From Geojedonia litorea (GTDB lineage Bacteria > Bacteroidota > Bacteroidia > Flavobacteriales > Flavobacteriaceae): DNA of 64,000 nucleotides. The position numbers and the translations under genes are program-made. The notes under the pieces were generated by a model. It did not search any database, was not told the origin of the DNA, and worked only from the letters and a program-made list of their open reading frames with translations. This document shows, in pieces, positions 1 to 9,377 of this stretch. The stretch is taken from the NCBI RefSeq assembly GCF_042654525.1, contig NZ_JBHSGP010000007.1, positions 145,461 through 209,460 on the forward strand. Reading direction: 5' to 3'. Numbering within the stretch: position 1 is the stretch's first letter; each line of letters begins with the position of its first letter.

Positions 1-12
1 TAAATCTCTAAT

Positions 13-945
13 TCAAACACGTACGAACTGCTTTACTAACCAAACATAAGTTGTTTTAGCGATTAAGAATATACGGATGGGTAAATAAAATTTAAATTTC
101 TGAATTAATGATAAATGATTAACATTAATTTTTTTCTTGTAAAATTCCACCAACCTGTAATTTCTCTCCATTTTAAAAAGAAGAACGAGTTTATAATGTA
201 TAAAATCAATATATTTTTTTAGGTTAATATTTGGATTATCTATTAGAAAAGTGTCATAATCCGGAATTATTCGTTTATTATTTATGTTTGGAGCTGTCAA
301 TTGATTTTCTACGCCATCTAACCTGTATGCTTTAGTGGTTTTACAATAAGCCAATGGATGTTTTAGAAAACATCGAATTGCAAAATCTTCTTCTTCACCA
401 TAATTCACTTTTTCATTAAACAATCCAATTGTATCGAACACCGATTTATGACAAGCAAAAGAACTTGAGGCATATAGATTTTTTTGTCTTTCAAAATAAT
501 TAGTGACTAATTCATTTTGATTTGGTTGTATCACATTAGAGTTTAAATTTAATTTTTGACCGTCATAAAATGAAGCATAACCAGTAGCAAAAAAGAGTGA
601 ATCTTTGTATATGGTTATCAATTCATAAATGCTATCTAAAAAATCAGTCTTCCAAAGGTCATCCGCATCAAGAAACGCAATATAATCTCCTTTGGCGTGA
701 TTAATTCCAATATTTCGTGCTGTTGAAATCCCTTTATTGTCTTGCTTGATTTTAATGATTCTCTGATCTTTAAATTGTGAAACTATTTTTAAGCTTTTGT
801 CTGTACTGCCGTCATCAATGATAATAATTTCAAAGTCTTTAAAGCTTTGATTTAAAACACTTTTTAAAGTATTTTCTATATAATCTTCTTTATTATATAA
901 TGGGGTAATTATGGAGAAAAAAGGATTTTTGCTTGATAAGTTCAT
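13..945 (-). CDS. Family 2 glycosyltransferase
   Basis: This is a GT-A fold glycosyltransferase of family 2, 310 aa, the usual size. It should transfer a sugar from a nucleotide-sugar donor onto a growing surface polysaccharide or glycan at the cytoplasmic face of the inner membrane. The N-terminus carries the classic family start (FSIITPLYNKEDYIENTL) and the IIIDDGSTD strand-turn near residues 41-49. The metal-binding DxD is DAD at residues 93-95 within AFLDADDLW. A GEEEDFAIR stretch near residue 185 matches the usual ED acceptor-side motif. No membrane anchor is obvious; the C-terminus is basic and aromatic. Its ATG lies one base after the stop of the upstream glycosyltransferase (947-1825), so the two are co-transcribed and probably translationally coupled. 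Donor and acceptor cannot be told from sequence. Confidence 0.9.
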   Translation of the reverse strand: MNLSSKNPFFSIITPLYNKEDYIENTLKSVLNQSFKDFEIIIIDDGSTDKSLKIVSQFKDQRIIKIKQDNKGISTARNIGINHAKGDYIAFLDADDLWKTDFLDSIYELITIYKDSLFFATGYASFYDGQKLNLNSNVIQPNQNELVTNYFERQKNLYASSSFACHKSVFDTIGLFNEKVNYGEEEDFAIRCFLKHPLAYCKTTKAYRLDGVENQLTAPNINNKRIIPDYDTFLIDNPNINLKKYIDFIHYKLVLLFKMERNYRLVEFYKKKINVNHLSLIQKFKFYLPIRIFLIAKTTYVWLVKQFVRV

Positions 946-946
946 T

Positions 947-1825
947 TTACTTAATTAAGGATATGGTGTAAAAAAGTTTGAACATCTGAAAACTATAAAT
1001 GTTGCCGCTGTGCCGGGTTATAAATTCAAAAAATTTCGAAAATGAATAGGAGTAGTTTTTTATAAAACTCAATCTAAATATTCTGAATTTAGTAATGGTT
1101 GACAACAATTTACTATACTCAACAAATTCTGGATATTTTGTTTTAAGATAAATAAGATTTTCTATACTATGTTTTGACTTTTCTATGAATTCTTGATTAG
1201 TTTCTAAATTAAGGTGTGCTACTTCATTATCAATATGAATGATCTCAACTTGGTTTTTTCTTAACTCATATCCAAAAAAAGTGTCCTCTTGGCCGTAGTT
1301 TAATAGTTCCTCATTAAAAGGAATGGTTTTCATGATTTCTTTTGGAACCACAAAATTATTTGTCATAAAGCGGTGATATGGTTTTTTAATACGTTGAGAG
1401 GATTTAGTATCCTCATATTTTACGCCGTAATTATATCTTAATCTTTTGGTCTTGCTTAGTTTTTTTTGATGGATTCTTCCTCCACAAATTATAGCCTCGG
1501 GATGATTTTCGATATGTAGCATATAATTTTCAATAAATTTTTCAGGAACACCGGAATCACCATCTATAAAAAGAACATGATTAAATTTTGATTTTTTAAC
1601 CAATAGGTTTCTAATTTTAGACCTTCCAATATTCTTTGCTAATTTTTCATAGGTGTAGAATTGATGTTGAAAATTAGCTAACTCATCAAGCGAAATCGTG
1701 GAAGCATCATCTATTAAAAGTATTTCACAGTTTACAGATAAATGCCTAATTTGCTCACAAAGTGTCCTGACAGAATCAATACAATTATAATTATAAATAG
1801 GAATGCAAATGCTTAACCCTTTCAT
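947..1825 (-). CDS. Family 2 glycosyltransferase
   Basis: This is a second GT-A family 2 glycosyltransferase, 292 aa, first gene of a two-gene minus-strand operon with the enzyme at 13-945. The N-terminus has LSICIPIYNYN and EILLIDDAST, and the metal-binding DxD is DGD at residues 88-90 in LFIDGDSGV. A later NYGQEDTFFGYEL segment matches the GxEDxxFG motif that places the catalytic acidic residue in polysaccharide-type GT2 enzymes. No transmembrane segment is apparent. The likely role is surface glycan synthesis. The divergent secreted beta-helix protein at 1989-3572 fits a polysaccharide-related neighbourhood, but that link is inference. Substrate specificity is unknown. Confidence 0.88.
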   Translation of the reverse strand: MKGLSICIPIYNYNCIDSVRTLCEQIRHLSVNCEILLIDDASTISLDELANFQHQFYTYEKLAKNIGRSKIRNLLVKKSKFNHVLFIDGDSGVPEKFIENYMLHIENHPEAIICGGRIHQKKLSKTKRLRYNYGVKYEDTKSSQRIKKPYHRFMTNNFVVPKEIMKTIPFNEELLNYGQEDTFFGYELRKNQVEIIHIDNEVAHLNLETNQEFIEKSKHSIENLIYLKTKYPEFVEYSKLLSTITKFRIFRLSFIKNYSYSFSKFFEFITRHSGNIYSFQMFKLFYTISLIK

Positions 1826-1988
1826 TCTTAATATTGGTTGTAGATTAATTCAGAGATTTTTAATTTGTTCTTAAAAAAAGTTAATCTCACTCAAATTCTG
1901 AAAGTTAGATTAACAAAATAATAGATAAAAATACATGATTTAAAAATTAATCCAATTTTAATGGTACGGAAATTGTATTCCGCAAGTT

Positions 1989-3572
1989 ATGAAACAAAAA
2001 CACGTTATCTTAATCGGTCTATTTTTATTAAGTGTATGGATTCACGCGCAACAGGAATTTCATGTTTTTCCTTCAGACCACAAATCAACTCCTGGAGTTA
2101 GCTCAGGTAATGGAACTTTACAAAATCCATGGGACTTACAAACTGCAATGATCCAAACGCCGAAAACTGTGAATGGTGGCGATATTGTTTATATTCATGA
2201 AGGTGTTTACGATGGACGGTTTATAAGCACTTTACAGAGCACTATTGCCAATAAGCTTATCACTGTTACTGCTTTTAAAAATGACAAAGTGATTTTGAAT
2301 GGTAATGTTACATCCGGCAGGAAATCTGTCTTGGAAGTTAAAGGACAACAGGTGATGTTCAAAAATTTGGAGATTACGTTTTTGGGTGAATTCTCAAGGA
2401 AGCAAGGGGATGCGAATTTTCAAAATGTTGATGGAATTAATCACTCAAGTGGGGCTGGATGCAAGTTTATCAATCTTCTAATCCACAACAATCCAGGTTC
2501 GGGCTTTGGATCTTGGAAGCGCACTGCTGATGCCGAAATAAACGGTTGTATCATATACAACAATGGCTACTATTCTGCAAAACGCGGAAGCGGTGTAGGC
2601 ATATATGTGCAAAATTCATCTGATAAATTCAGATTGATAAAGAATAATATCATCTTCAACAATTATTATAAAGGCGTTGAGGTTTGGTCTGATAATCGAA
2701 AAGCTAGTGATGCCTATGTCAAAAATGTCATTTTAGACAATAATGTTATTTTCAATAGTGCTTTGGTAACAGGAATCCCAAAAGACAATTTAATAATTGC
2801 AACCAACGATAATAATGCAGTTAACATTGCTAAAAACATCATGGTGACTAAAAACATCTTTTACCATAATACCAACTATATTAAAAATGAGATTGATGGC
2901 GAATTACCCTCTTTCACATTAGGATTTAATAAAAATGCGCCTGTGGAAAATGTTTCAGTTACAAACAATATTATTTTAGGTAGAAATGATGGTATTCGCA
3001 TTTTGCATGCTAAAACACTCGAGTTTAAAAACAATATAGTTTACAGCGGGTTTATAAGGTTTTATCCTTCATTTTATGATAATTTTGATTCTAAAACATG
3101 GAAGTTGTCTGGCAATAGCTATTATACCAGAAAAAACAAAACCATTAGAATTCAATCTAAAGAAGATTTTACTGTGGAAGAATGGCAGAAACGGTATGGA
3201 ATGGACACTAAAAGTTCTTGGAAACCAATTTCCCAATTCAATTTGAATGCGGTTTTGGATATCACAAAAAATGAATATGATGAAAACAAATATCGTGTGG
3301 TACTTTTTAGTAAAAATGAAGACGATGTTACTGTAGATTTTTCAAGTTACGGACTCCCTAAAGGCATACAATATACTATCAGGGATGTAGAGGATTACTC
3401 TGAAGTGCTAAAAACCGGAATATTAAGTAAGGATAAAAAAATATCCTTCCCAATGAAATTGAATAGAGGCAATAAAAATAAAACACTAGACAATTTTGGA
3501 GTGTTTATTTTGGAGGTTTCACAACCCCAAAAAGTTGGACTATTGAAGAGTTGGTTGAGTTGGATTTTCTAA
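1989..3572 (+). CDS. Secreted right-handed parallel beta-helix protein
   Basis: This 527-aa protein has an N-terminal Sec signal peptide ending at about residue 20 (…WIHAQQ). The body shows short repeating strands rich in Asn, Ile and Val (NNIIFNN, NNVIFNS, TKNIFYH, TNNIILG), typical of parallel beta-helix folds found in polysaccharide lyases, pectate-lyase-like and chondroitinase-B/alginate-lyase-like proteins. The early segment GTLQNPWDLQTA followed by GGDIVYIHEGVYDG matches the entry strand of such helices. The last 100 residues look like a small separate beta domain. No T9SS sorting tail is visible. It is divergent from the two glycosyltransferases, which suggests modification or binding of a surface polysaccharide. 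I cannot place a catalytic residue, so enzyme activity is not shown. Its stop overlaps the convergent FtsE gene by 4 bases. Confidence 0.82.
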   Translation: MKQKHVILIGLFLLSVWIHAQQEFHVFPSDHKSTPGVSSGNGTLQNPWDLQTAMIQTPKTVNGGDIVYIHEGVYDGRFISTLQSTIANKLITVTAFKNDKVILNGNVTSGRKSVLEVKGQQVMFKNLEITFLGEFSRKQGDANFQNVDGINHSSGAGCKFINLLIHNNPGSGFGSWKRTADAEINGCIIYNNGYYSAKRGSGVGIYVQNSSDKFRLIKNNIIFNNYYKGVEVWSDNRKASDAYVKNVILDNNVIFNSALVTGIPKDNLIIATNDNNAVNIAKNIMVTKNIFYHNTNYIKNEIDGELPSFTLGFNKNAPVENVSVTNNIILGRNDGIRILHAKTLEFKNNIVYSGFIRFYPSFYDNFDSKTWKLSGNSYYTRKNKTIRIQSKEDFTVEEWQKRYGMDTKSSWKPISQFNLNAVLDITKNEYDENKYRVVLFSKNEDDVTVDFSSYGLPKGIQYTIRDVEDYSEVLKTGILSKDKKISFPMKLNRGNKNKTLDNFGVFILEVSQPQKVGLLKSWLSWIF

Positions 3573-4252
3573 ACCTTGCGCTGTACTACTTCAAACACTT
3601 TGTTTTCATCACACTTTAAGGTTTTGCTTGGATATTTCAACAATAAAGCATAATCGTGCGTAGCCATTAAAATGGTATTGCCATTTTTATTGATTTCTTG
3701 CAATACTTCCATGACTTCAACACTAGTTTGCGGATCAAGATTTCCTGTTGGTTCATCAGCAAGAATTAATTCAGGATCATTTAATAATGCTCTTGCAATA
3801 GCAATACGTTGTTGTTCTCCTCCAGAGAGCTCATGTGGAAATTTAAAGCCCTTGGTTTTCATGCCTACTTTTCCCAAAACCTTTTCAATGCGTTCGTTAA
3901 TTTCAGATTTATCCTTCCAGCCAGTAGCTTTTAAAACAAATTCTAAATTTCCATTAACGGTTCTATCGGGTAACAGCTTAAAATCCTGAAAAACTATGCC
4001 CAACTTTCGGCGTAAAAACGGAATGTCATTTTCTTTGAGAGTTCTTAAGTTAAAATCGACCACATGGCCATCACCTTCAGTAAGTTCCAAATCACCATAA
4101 AGTGTCTTCATAAAACTACTTTTGCCACTTCCAGTTTTTCCTATAAGATACACAAAGTCGCCCTTTTTCATTTCAAAATTGACATTGCTCAATACCATGC
4201 TATCGCCTTGAAAGATAGATGCATTTTTTAATTCTAATATTGTTTCGGACAT
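3569..4252 (-). CDS. ftsE: FtsE-type ABC transporter ATP-binding protein
   Basis: This is a single ABC ATPase domain of 227 aa, the length of FtsE/LolD-type subunits. Walker A is GKTGSGKS at residues 38-45, the Q-loop is VFQDFKLLPDRTV near 87-99, the signature is LSGGEQQ at 142-148, Walker B is ELILADEP at 161-168, and the switch histidine is in ATHD. The FKLLPDRTV segment after the Q-loop is characteristic of FtsE. FtsE works with the permease FtsX at the inner membrane to control peptidoglycan hydrolases during division. No ftsX is adjacent here, so the partner must be elsewhere; solitary ftsE genes are common in Bacteroidota. It ends convergently with the beta-helix gene, sharing the four bases CTAA. 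Confidence 0.85.
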   Translation of the reverse strand: MSETILELKNASIFQGDSMVLSNVNFEMKKGDFVYLIGKTGSGKSSFMKTLYGDLELTEGDGHVVDFNLRTLKENDIPFLRRKLGIVFQDFKLLPDRTVNGNLEFVLKATGWKDKSEINERIEKVLGKVGMKTKGFKFPHELSGGEQQRIAIARALLNDPELILADEPTGNLDPQTSVEVMEVLQEINKNGNTILMATHDYALLLKYPSKTLKCDENKVFEVVQRKV

Positions 4253-4461
4253 TTTTGGGTGCAGTTTTATGAACGGTAAATGTATTATTTAAAATTAAAA
4301 GTTGAAAATCAAAGATTAAAAGTTTATTAAAAGATTGCAGAAATCACTAGCCAGAAAACAAAAAATCATTTTTAATAACTTCGTTTATAATTATAATTTA
4401 AATCTGTCGTTATAGGTTCTATATTGATTTATCTTTGAACATTCAACTAAAAACGAACTTA
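4253..4461. promoter_or_regulatory. AT-rich intergenic region with a -7-like box for the TPR gene
   Basis: This AT-rich gap separates the divergent ftsE and the TPR gene. It contains a TATCTTTG box at 4430-4437, matching the Bacteroidota -7 consensus TAnnTTTG, 24 bases before the ATG at 4462. No good -33 TTTG lies at the usual spacing, so the call is tentative. The box overlaps an upstream in-frame TTG at 4435, which argues against that codon as the start. Confidence 0.45.
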
Positions 4462-7400
4462 ATGACTCATAAAAAACTTGTGCTTTTGGCAGCATTCGTG
4501 ATGCTAAACACCTTCATTCAAGCACAGCAAACAGCCACTTACACCAATGACTTGGTAGAGTATCAAAAGGCACTCACTTTATATAATAATAAGCAGTATT
4601 TAGCAGCGCAATCTCTGTTTGATCAAATTCAGGATACTGCTAATAATGAACAATTAGAATCAGATTGCGCTTATTATATTGCGAATTGTGCAGTGCGTTT
4701 AAATCAGCAAAATGCTGACGATCAAATACAGAAATTTGTAGATAAATATCCTACGAGTACCAAACGCAACACCGCTTTTTTAGATGTTGGAGATTATTAT
4801 TTTGTGAATGGTAAATATGCTTATGCTCGAAAATGGTATGAAAAGGTGGATGAGAATAGTATTTCAAGATCAGAACGAGACCATTTTAACTTTAACTATG
4901 GGTATAGTTTATATTCAACAGGCAATGAAGTGGGTGCCCAAAAGTATTTAAATCGTGTAGTAAATTCAAAAGAATATGGCTCGCAAGCCAAATACTATAT
5001 TGGTTTTATGGCGTATGAAGGTGACGACTATGACAAAGCCAACGAATATTTTGAGCAGGTGAGTGATAATGAAAAGTATAAAGAGAAATTATCCTATTAT
5101 CAGGCCGATTTAAATTTCAAATTAGGAAATTTTGAAAAAGCCATTACTTTAGCAAAAGAACAGTTGCCAAAAAGTAGTCCAGAAGAGGTTTCAGAATTGT
5201 CTAAAATCATTGGTGAGAGTTATTTTAATCTAAATCAATATGCCGAAGCAATTCCGTATTTAACCCAATACAAAGGAAAGCGGGGTAAATGGAATAATAC
5301 CGATTATTACCAATTGGGCTATGCCTATTATAAACAAAACGATTTCGAAAAGGCTATTTCAGAGTTCAATAAAATTATTGGAGGTAATAATAGTGTAGCT
5401 CAAAACGCTTACTATCATTTAGGCGAAAGCTATATCAATCTAGATAAAAAACAAGAAGCCCTTAATGCATTTAGAAATGCATCTCAAATGGATTTCGATC
5501 TTAAAATTCAGGAAGATGCTTGGCTAAACTATGCAAAAATAAGTTATGAAATAGGGAATCCATATCAATCAGTACCTCAAGTATTAACTGGATATCTAGA
5601 AAAATATCCTAAAACTAGCTACAAGGAAGAAATCGAAACCCTGTTGATCGATTCATACATAACGTCTCGAAATTATAAGGAGGCTATGAAGTTATTGGAG
5701 GGCAAACGTAGTTTTGAAAATAGAGTTGCATATCAAAAAGTAACATTTTATAGAGGTATTGAAGTTTATAATGAAGGGGATTATAACAATGCAAAAGCGC
5801 TTTTTAACGCTTCAATAAACGAAGCTAAAGATCCACTTTTTACGGCGCGCGCAACGTTTTGGAAAGCCGAAACCGATTATCATCTCACTAATTATAATGA
5901 TGCATTAATAGGGTTTAAACAGTTTAAGCAGCAAGCACAAGCATCCAATACCAAAGAATATAAAAATCTAGATTATAATATTGCCTATAATTACTTCAAA
6001 TTGAAGAATTATCCCGAAGCAACTAAACATTTTCAAAGTTTTATAAATTCTAATACCAAAGAAAAACTTCGTTTAAATGATGCCTATTTAAGACTTGGTG
6101 ATGGTTATTTCGTCTCTAGTGAATATGACAAAGCCATTTCAGCTTATGATAAAGCCATTTCAATAAATGAAATCGAATCAGACTACGCATCATTTCAAAA
6201 AACCATGAGTTATGGGTATTTGGGACAAAATGATAGAAAAATTAGGGATCTCAATACATTTATTGATGGTTATCCGAGATCATCATTGAGAGATGATGCC
6301 ATGTATGAATTAGGAAATTCCTATGTGAAAGCTAATCAAATTGATAGAGCAATGTCTATGTACGATCGCCTAAATTCTGAATACCGTAATAGTGTGTTCG
6401 TTTCAAAATCGTTACTTCGTCAAGGGCTTTCTTATTACAATACCAATGACAACGAGCGTGCTTTGAGCAAGTTTAAAAAAGTAGCTAATGATTATCCAAG
6501 TTCAGAAGAAGCACTTCAAGCCGTGGCAACAGCCCGATTGATTTATATAGACCTTGGTCGTGTAGATGAATACGCTGCTTGGGTAAAACGATTGGATTAT
6601 GTTGATGTTACAGATGCGGAGCTTGATAACACCACTTATTTGGCTGCTGAAAAACAATATCTAGACAATAATACAGATAACGCCATAAAACAATTTAATG
6701 GGTATTTAAATAGTTTTCCAAACGGAATCCATGCCTTAAAATCCCATTTTTATTTAGCCGAATTGTATTCAAAAAAGAACCTTCCTGAAAATGCACAACC
6801 GCATTACGAGTATGTGGTTTCTAAACAACCAGGTGAATTTACAGAGCAGGCCATTGTAAAATTGTCTGAAACGTATTTGAATTCTTCAAAATGGAACAAA
6901 GCTATTCCATTGTTGAAACGATTGGAAGCTGAAGCAGATTATCCGCAGAATATTGTATATGCCCAATCAAACTTAATGAACGCCTATTATCAATTGGAAA
7001 ATTATAATGAAGCAGTTTCTTATGCTGAACGGGTTTTGGGCAATTCAAAAATGGATAACAAGGTTAAAAGTGATGCACAAATTATCATAGCGAGATCTGC
7101 CATAAAAACAGGTAATGAGCAAAAGGCAAAATCGGCCTATGCCGAAGTTGAAAAAATTGCGCAAGGCGCATTGGCCGCTGAAGCACTCTATTACAATGCT
7201 TACTTTAAACACAAGGAAGGCAACTTCCAAGGCTCCAATACTACTGTTCAAAAATTGGCAAAAGATTATTCTAGTTATAAGTACTATAGTGCTAAAGGAC
7301 TTGTGGTGATGGCCAAAAATTACTATGCCTTAAAGGATGCGTTTCAAGCCACTTATATTTTAGAAAGTGTCATTAAAAACTTTGCTGAATTCGACGATGT

Positions 7401-7488
7401 CGTTTCAGAAGCGCAACAAGAGTTAAAGCGCATCAAAAGTGAAGAAGCCAAAACAAATTCGTCCATCCAAACCGAAGACGGTAATTAA
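4462..7488 (+). CDS. Large periplasmic tetratricopeptide-repeat protein
   Basis: This is a protein of about 1008 aa made almost entirely of TPR helices. I start it at the ATG at 4462 because that Met opens a clean signal peptide (MTHKKLVLLAAFVML…FIQAQQ), whereas an in-frame TTG 27 bases upstream lies inside a promoter-like box. Repeating units of about 34 aa appear throughout, for example YYQLGYAYYKQNDFEKAISEF, AYLRLGDGYFVSSEYDKAI and AMYELGNSYVKANQIDRAM. It should be a periplasmic or outer-membrane-associated scaffold. The next gene, an outer-membrane barrel, starts 23 bases downstream, so the two form an operon and probably a complex. The pairing of a giant TPR protein with a barrel suggests envelope assembly or uptake, but substrate and partners are unknown. 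Confidence 0.85.
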   Translation: MTHKKLVLLAAFVMLNTFIQAQQTATYTNDLVEYQKALTLYNNKQYLAAQSLFDQIQDTANNEQLESDCAYYIANCAVRLNQQNADDQIQKFVDKYPTSTKRNTAFLDVGDYYFVNGKYAYARKWYEKVDENSISRSERDHFNFNYGYSLYSTGNEVGAQKYLNRVVNSKEYGSQAKYYIGFMAYEGDDYDKANEYFEQVSDNEKYKEKLSYYQADLNFKLGNFEKAITLAKEQLPKSSPEEVSELSKIIGESYFNLNQYAEAIPYLTQYKGKRGKWNNTDYYQLGYAYYKQNDFEKAISEFNKIIGGNNSVAQNAYYHLGESYINLDKKQEALNAFRNASQMDFDLKIQEDAWLNYAKISYEIGNPYQSVPQVLTGYLEKYPKTSYKEEIETLLIDSYITSRNYKEAMKLLEGKRSFENRVAYQKVTFYRGIEVYNEGDYNNAKALFNASINEAKDPLFTARATFWKAETDYHLTNYNDALIGFKQFKQQAQASNTKEYKNLDYNIAYNYFKLKNYPEATKHFQSFINSNTKEKLRLNDAYLRLGDGYFVSSEYDKAISAYDKAISINEIESDYASFQKTMSYGYLGQNDRKIRDLNTFIDGYPRSSLRDDAMYELGNSYVKANQIDRAMSMYDRLNSEYRNSVFVSKSLLRQGLSYYNTNDNERALSKFKKVANDYPSSEEALQAVATARLIYIDLGRVDEYAAWVKRLDYVDVTDAELDNTTYLAAEKQYLDNNTDNAIKQFNGYLNSFPNGIHALKSHFYLAELYSKKNLPENAQPHYEYVVSKQPGEFTEQAIVKLSETYLNSSKWNKAIPLLKRLEAEADYPQNIVYAQSNLMNAYYQLENYNEAVSYAERVLGNSKMDNKVKSDAQIIIARSAIKTGNEQKAKSAYAEVEKIAQGALAAEALYYNAYFKHKEGNFQGSNTTVQKLAKDYSSYKYYSAKGLVVMAKNYYALKDAFQATYILESVIKNFAEFDDVVSEAQQELKRIKSEEAKTNSSIQTEDGN

Positions 7489-7511
7489 TTCATCATTCAA
7501 AACAATCGATT

Positions 7512-9239
7512 ATGTTCAAAATAAAAAATATAGCAATTGGTGTACTAACATTGAGCACTTTGTATGGATTTTCGCAGCAGCGCGAAAAGGACACTATTAA
7601 TACCGATGTGGTGAATGTTGTAAAACCCTACACACCCACCATTTCAGATGCATTTAAGATCAAAGAGACGCCAACGTTAGACGATTCAACTACGGCAGTA
7701 AAAAAGCAGGTGAAATATAATATTTTTTCTATTCCTGTGGCATCGACATTTACTCCAGCAAAAGGTAAAGCAGCTGCAGTTGATAAGGAGAAGCCAGTAA
7801 AATTGTATGATAATTATGCTTCTGTTGGAGCCGGAACCTATACTACCATTTTAGGTGAAGTCTATTTAAATCATCAATTAAGTAGAGCAGAAAGTGTAGG
7901 AGGTTATTTTAGTTATCATTCATCGCAAGGTGGAATAGATGGCTTGTTATTAGACGACGATTTTACAAAAGCAAAATTAAATGTCAATTACGGTAGTAAT
8001 TTACGTGATTTGTCATGGAATGTTGACGGTGGTTTTGAATATCAAAAATACAATTGGTACGGATTGCCACAGCCATTGTTTGATGGCACTACTGCTAGTA
8101 TGTTAGACGTTGATCATACCTTTTATTCAGCTCATTTTGGTGGCGAGATCGATTTTAAAGATGCACTTGTAAAACGAATTGATATGAGATTCAGACGTTT
8201 TGGCGACGATCAGGATTCTGGTGAAAATAGGTTTGTGTTTAATACAGCGTTTGACGTTCCTATTCAGGATGAAGTCATAAGTACCGAGATTTCACTCGAT
8301 TATATTGGAGGAAAATTTGATCGAAATTATTATACAGATACTGAAATCAACTATGGCAATGTTAATGTTGGTCTTGCGCCAAGTTACCAATTAAGGCAAG
8401 ACGACCTTACCGTTAACCTTGGTGTACGTTTTGTGTACTTAAATGATACCGAAGGAGGTAAGAACAAGTTTTACATCTATCCAAATTTTACGGCAAGCTA
8501 TAGATTGGTGGATGAAATTTTAATCGCTTACGGGGGAATTGAAGGAGGTTTACATCAAAATTCATATTATGAGCTGGCTAATGAAAATCCTTATGTGTCG
8601 CCAACCTTATTTATTTTCCCTACAGATAGACAATACGATGCCTCATTAGGGTTAAAAGGAAAACTATCCAACAGCATGAGCTATAATATTAGTGGTCGTT
8701 ATGGTGCTGATAGAAATAGAGCTTTGTTTAAGTCCAATAGTGTTTTAGGTGGTGCTACTGAAGATTACCAATACGGAAACTCCTTCGGAGTTGTTTATGA
8801 CGATCTTAAAACCTACTCCGTAGCTGGTGAATTGAATGTAGACGTCAATCGCAATTTTAAGTTAGGAATCAAAGCCGAATATTTTGGCTATTCTACAGAT
8901 TTACAAGAAGAAGCTTGGAACTTACCAGATTTTAAAGGCTCTTTATTCTTAGATTATCAAATCGATGCCAATTGGTTTGCCGGAGCTGGACTTTATTATG
9001 TAGGAGAGCGTAAAGACCAGTTTTACGAAGAAGGTACTTTATCGCCATCCTCACCTATGACCGTTACTTTAGATAGTTATTTTGATGCCAATGCGCATTT
9101 GGGCTATAAAATAAGTGACCGACTTTCAGTTTATGCAAAAGCCAATAATATGGTAAACAAATTATATGAAAAGTGGCAGAATTATCCTGTACAAGGCATT
9201 CAGTTTTTGGTAGGAGCTACTTATCAGTTTGATTTTTAA
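7512..9239 (+). CDS. Outer-membrane beta-barrel protein (TonB-receptor-like, no plug)
   Basis: This 575-aa protein has a signal peptide (…LYGFSQQ) and a long series of alternating amphipathic strands ending in a C-terminal phenylalanine (VGATYQFDF), the hallmark of BamA-inserted barrels. Databases usually label such proteins TonB-dependent receptor, but at 575 aa it is short for that family and shows no plug domain or carboxypeptidase-like N-terminal domain. The region before the barrel is only about 100 residues and rich in Thr, Lys and Asp (INTDVVNVVKPYTPTISDAFKI). Predicted barrel strands begin near residue 100 (YASVGAGTYTTILGEVYL). It is co-transcribed with the preceding TPR protein (23-base gap) and followed by a terminator. 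The transport substrate is unknown and active TonB coupling is doubtful. Confidence 0.78.
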   Translation: MFKIKNIAIGVLTLSTLYGFSQQREKDTINTDVVNVVKPYTPTISDAFKIKETPTLDDSTTAVKKQVKYNIFSIPVASTFTPAKGKAAAVDKEKPVKLYDNYASVGAGTYTTILGEVYLNHQLSRAESVGGYFSYHSSQGGIDGLLLDDDFTKAKLNVNYGSNLRDLSWNVDGGFEYQKYNWYGLPQPLFDGTTASMLDVDHTFYSAHFGGEIDFKDALVKRIDMRFRRFGDDQDSGENRFVFNTAFDVPIQDEVISTEISLDYIGGKFDRNYYTDTEINYGNVNVGLAPSYQLRQDDLTVNLGVRFVYLNDTEGGKNKFYIYPNFTASYRLVDEILIAYGGIEGGLHQNSYYELANENPYVSPTLFIFPTDRQYDASLGLKGKLSNSMSYNISGRYGADRNRALFKSNSVLGGATEDYQYGNSFGVVYDDLKTYSVAGELNVDVNRNFKLGIKAEYFGYSTDLQEEAWNLPDFKGSLFLDYQIDANWFAGAGLYYVGERKDQFYEEGTLSPSSPMTVTLDSYFDANAHLGYKISDRLSVYAKANNMVNKLYEKWQNYPVQGIQFLVGATYQFDF

Positions 9240-9282
9240 GGTAATACTCACCCTGAACTATATACAGAGTATGTATGGTAAT

Positions 9283-9312
9283 AAAAGCGTTCATCAATTG
9301 AACGCTTTTTGT
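9283..9312 (+). terminator. Intrinsic terminator after the barrel gene
   Basis: A perfect 10-bp stem, AAAAGCGTTC paired with GAACGCTTTT, encloses a 7-base loop and runs into a T tract 43 bases after the barrel stop codon. This closes the TPR-barrel operon. Confidence 0.85.
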
Positions 9313-9325
9313 ATTTTTACCATTA

Positions 9326-9357
9326 GTCAGTTCGGGTGTCGAGATGTATCGAGAACT
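9326..9357. repeat. Flavobacterial intergenic repeat-like element
   Basis: The sequence contains GTTCGGGTGTCGAGATGTATCGAGAAC-type content: a GTTC…GAAC frame with two TCGAGA copies. It resembles short dispersed elements (TTCTCGATACAT…CGACA…GAAC type) that I recall from Flavobacteriaceae intergenic regions. It sits 20 bases before the amidohydrolase start. Family membership is from memory and needs a genome-wide search. Confidence 0.4.
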
Positions 9358-9377
9358 CATTAATAAAACATCAACAA

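Noticed and set aside
3672..3989. Plus-strand frame antisense to ftsE
   Set aside because: It is a shadow of the strongly supported ABC ATPase gene and shows no family features.
4435..4461. Upstream TTG start for the TPR gene
   Set aside because: The codon lies inside a TATCTTTG promoter-like box, and the downstream ATG opens a proper signal peptide.
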